Shown one piece after another: positions 5,144-5,477 of a stretch of DNA of 5,477 nucleotides. The notes beneath the pieces are model-generated. The model did not search any database. It saw only the letters and a list, made by a program, of their open reading frames with translations, and was not told where the DNA came from. Position 1 is the stretch's first letter. Every line of letters starts with the position of its first letter. The translations under genes were made by a program, and so were the position numbers. This DNA is from an uncultured Mollicutes bacterium (GTDB taxonomy: Bacteria; Bacillota_I; Bacilli_A; Acholeplasmatales; Anaeroplasmataceae), in NCBI GenBank assembly GCA_900547045.1, contig URFB01000090.1, forward strand, positions 1-5,477, in the 5' to 3' direction.

Positions 5144-5167
5144 AGTAGATTTTTTATCTACTTTTTT
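5142..5167 (+). terminator. intrinsic terminator of the trxA-trxB unit
   Basis: AAAGTAGAT (5142-5150) pairs perfectly with ATCTACTTT (5156-5164) over a TTTTT loop. The tail is six T residues (5162-5167), partly shared with the stem. The stem begins within the trxB stop codon (5141-5143). It separates this unit from the promoter at 5189-5216. Confidence 0.85.
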
Positions 5168-5188
5168 CATTTTAAAGGGATTAATTCT

Positions 5189-5216
5189 TTTACTTTATGA
5201 TAATATTTGTTATAAT
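5189..5216 (+). promoter_or_regulatory. promoter of the downstream membrane-protein gene
   Basis: A perfect -10 TATAAT (5211-5216) carries the extended TGT element (5208-5210). TTTACT (5189-5194), four of six matches to the -35 consensus, lies 16 bases upstream. Transcription would begin near 5223, just before AAGGAG (5233-5238) and the ATG at 5247. It lies immediately after a terminator, as expected for the start of a new transcription unit. Confidence 0.75.
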
Positions 5217-5246
5217 AGATTTAGCCTTTTACAAGGAGTTGATAAT

Positions 5247-5477
5247 ATGCCAAAAACTTTTTTTAATCGTTTTTTTTATTTTAGTCTATCATTTATATTA
5301 ATTGGTATTGTGGCTCTTTTTTTACCTCATACGGTTATTAGGCATATTTTTAGGTATGTAGTAGGATTGAGTATTGTAGCGGTTGGCTTTTATAAATTAA
5401 TTTTTTCTAATATAAAGGCTTTAGGTAAAAGAGAATTTATAATTGATATTGTTGAAGGATTTATTGGTATTATAATT
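5247..5477 (+). CDS. small membrane protein, DUF308/HdeD-like, N-terminal part
   Basis: The first 77 residues of a gene that runs off the right edge. It starts with ATG 8 bases after AAGGAG (5233-5238). Two hydrophobic segments, residues ~10-28 and ~36-54, are joined by a short polar turn with a histidine and an arginine (PHTVIRHIFR); a basic loop (ALGKRE) follows, and a third hydrophobic segment begins near residue 66. Paired helices with an LIGIVALFLP stretch and a VVGLSIVAVGFYKL stretch resemble DUF308 (HdeD-like) membrane proteins, which have repeated helix pairs of this kind. The molecular function of that family in Gram-positive bacteria is largely unknown. The assignment rests on pattern only; another small multi-spanning protein is possible. 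Its own promoter and the preceding terminator show that it is independent of the thioredoxin genes. Confidence 0.75.
   Translation, partial: MPKTFFNRFFYFSLSFILIGIVALFLPHTVIRHIFRYVVGLSIVAVGFYKLIFSNIKALGKREFIIDIVEGFIGIII

Noticed and set aside
1..5477. Insertion sequence, CRISPR array, tRNA or rRNA
   Set aside because: I saw no transposase, terminal repeats, spaced direct repeats or tRNA/rRNA signature on either strand.

Overview
The window is AT-rich DNA, probably from an anaerobic low-GC Gram-positive bacterium (Bacillota, around Erysipelotrichia or the Mollicutes-related gut lineages). The base composition, purine-rich Shine-Dalgarno (SD) sites with T-tailed terminators, a LuxS of the short clostridial type, a Gram-positive-style lipoprotein and a flavin thioredoxin reductase that seems to lack NADPH-binding motifs all point that way. 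TGA is used as a stop codon (sirtuin gene), so the genetic code is standard. The lineage is an inference; there is no rRNA or other marker gene here.

Layout, all genes on the plus strand. Positions 2-58 are the tail of an unidentified gene. A gene-poor stretch follows, with an AT-rich inverted repeat and a clear intrinsic terminator (198-229). An extended -10 promoter (275-283) leads into the wreck of a nitroreductase gene (309-468): its first ~15 and last ~35 codons are recognisable, its ATG has become ATT, its middle is gone and the two ends are in different frames. Four tightly packed genes follow: luxS (477-917), a cobalamin-independent methionine-synthase-type protein (919-2025), a Sir2 deacylase (2044-2760) and a lipoprotein (2766-3926). 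After a 72-base gap with a possible promoter come trxA (3999-4298) and a trxB-like gene overlapping it by one base (4298-5143), closed by a terminator at 5142-5167. A new promoter (5189-5216) then starts a small membrane protein cut by the window end (5247-5477, DUF308/HdeD-like).

How the genes fit together: LuxS releases homocysteine (and the AI-2 precursor DPD) from S-ribosylhomocysteine, and the next gene can methylate homocysteine to methionine, so the pair is an S-adenosylmethionine recycling module. The sirtuin and the lipoprotein share the transcription unit by spacing but have no obvious metabolic link to it. Thioredoxin and its reductase form a separate redox pair.

The most interesting items are (1) the lipoprotein, whose C-terminal half aligns by eye with barnase and keeps the four catalytic residues Glu, Arg, Arg, His behind an Ig-like domain, with no barstar inhibitor gene in view; (2) the trxB-like protein, which keeps the FAD and CxxC motifs but lacks the usual NADPH motifs, as in ferredoxin-dependent thioredoxin reductases; and (3) the nitroreductase remnant, whose promoter now appears to serve luxS.
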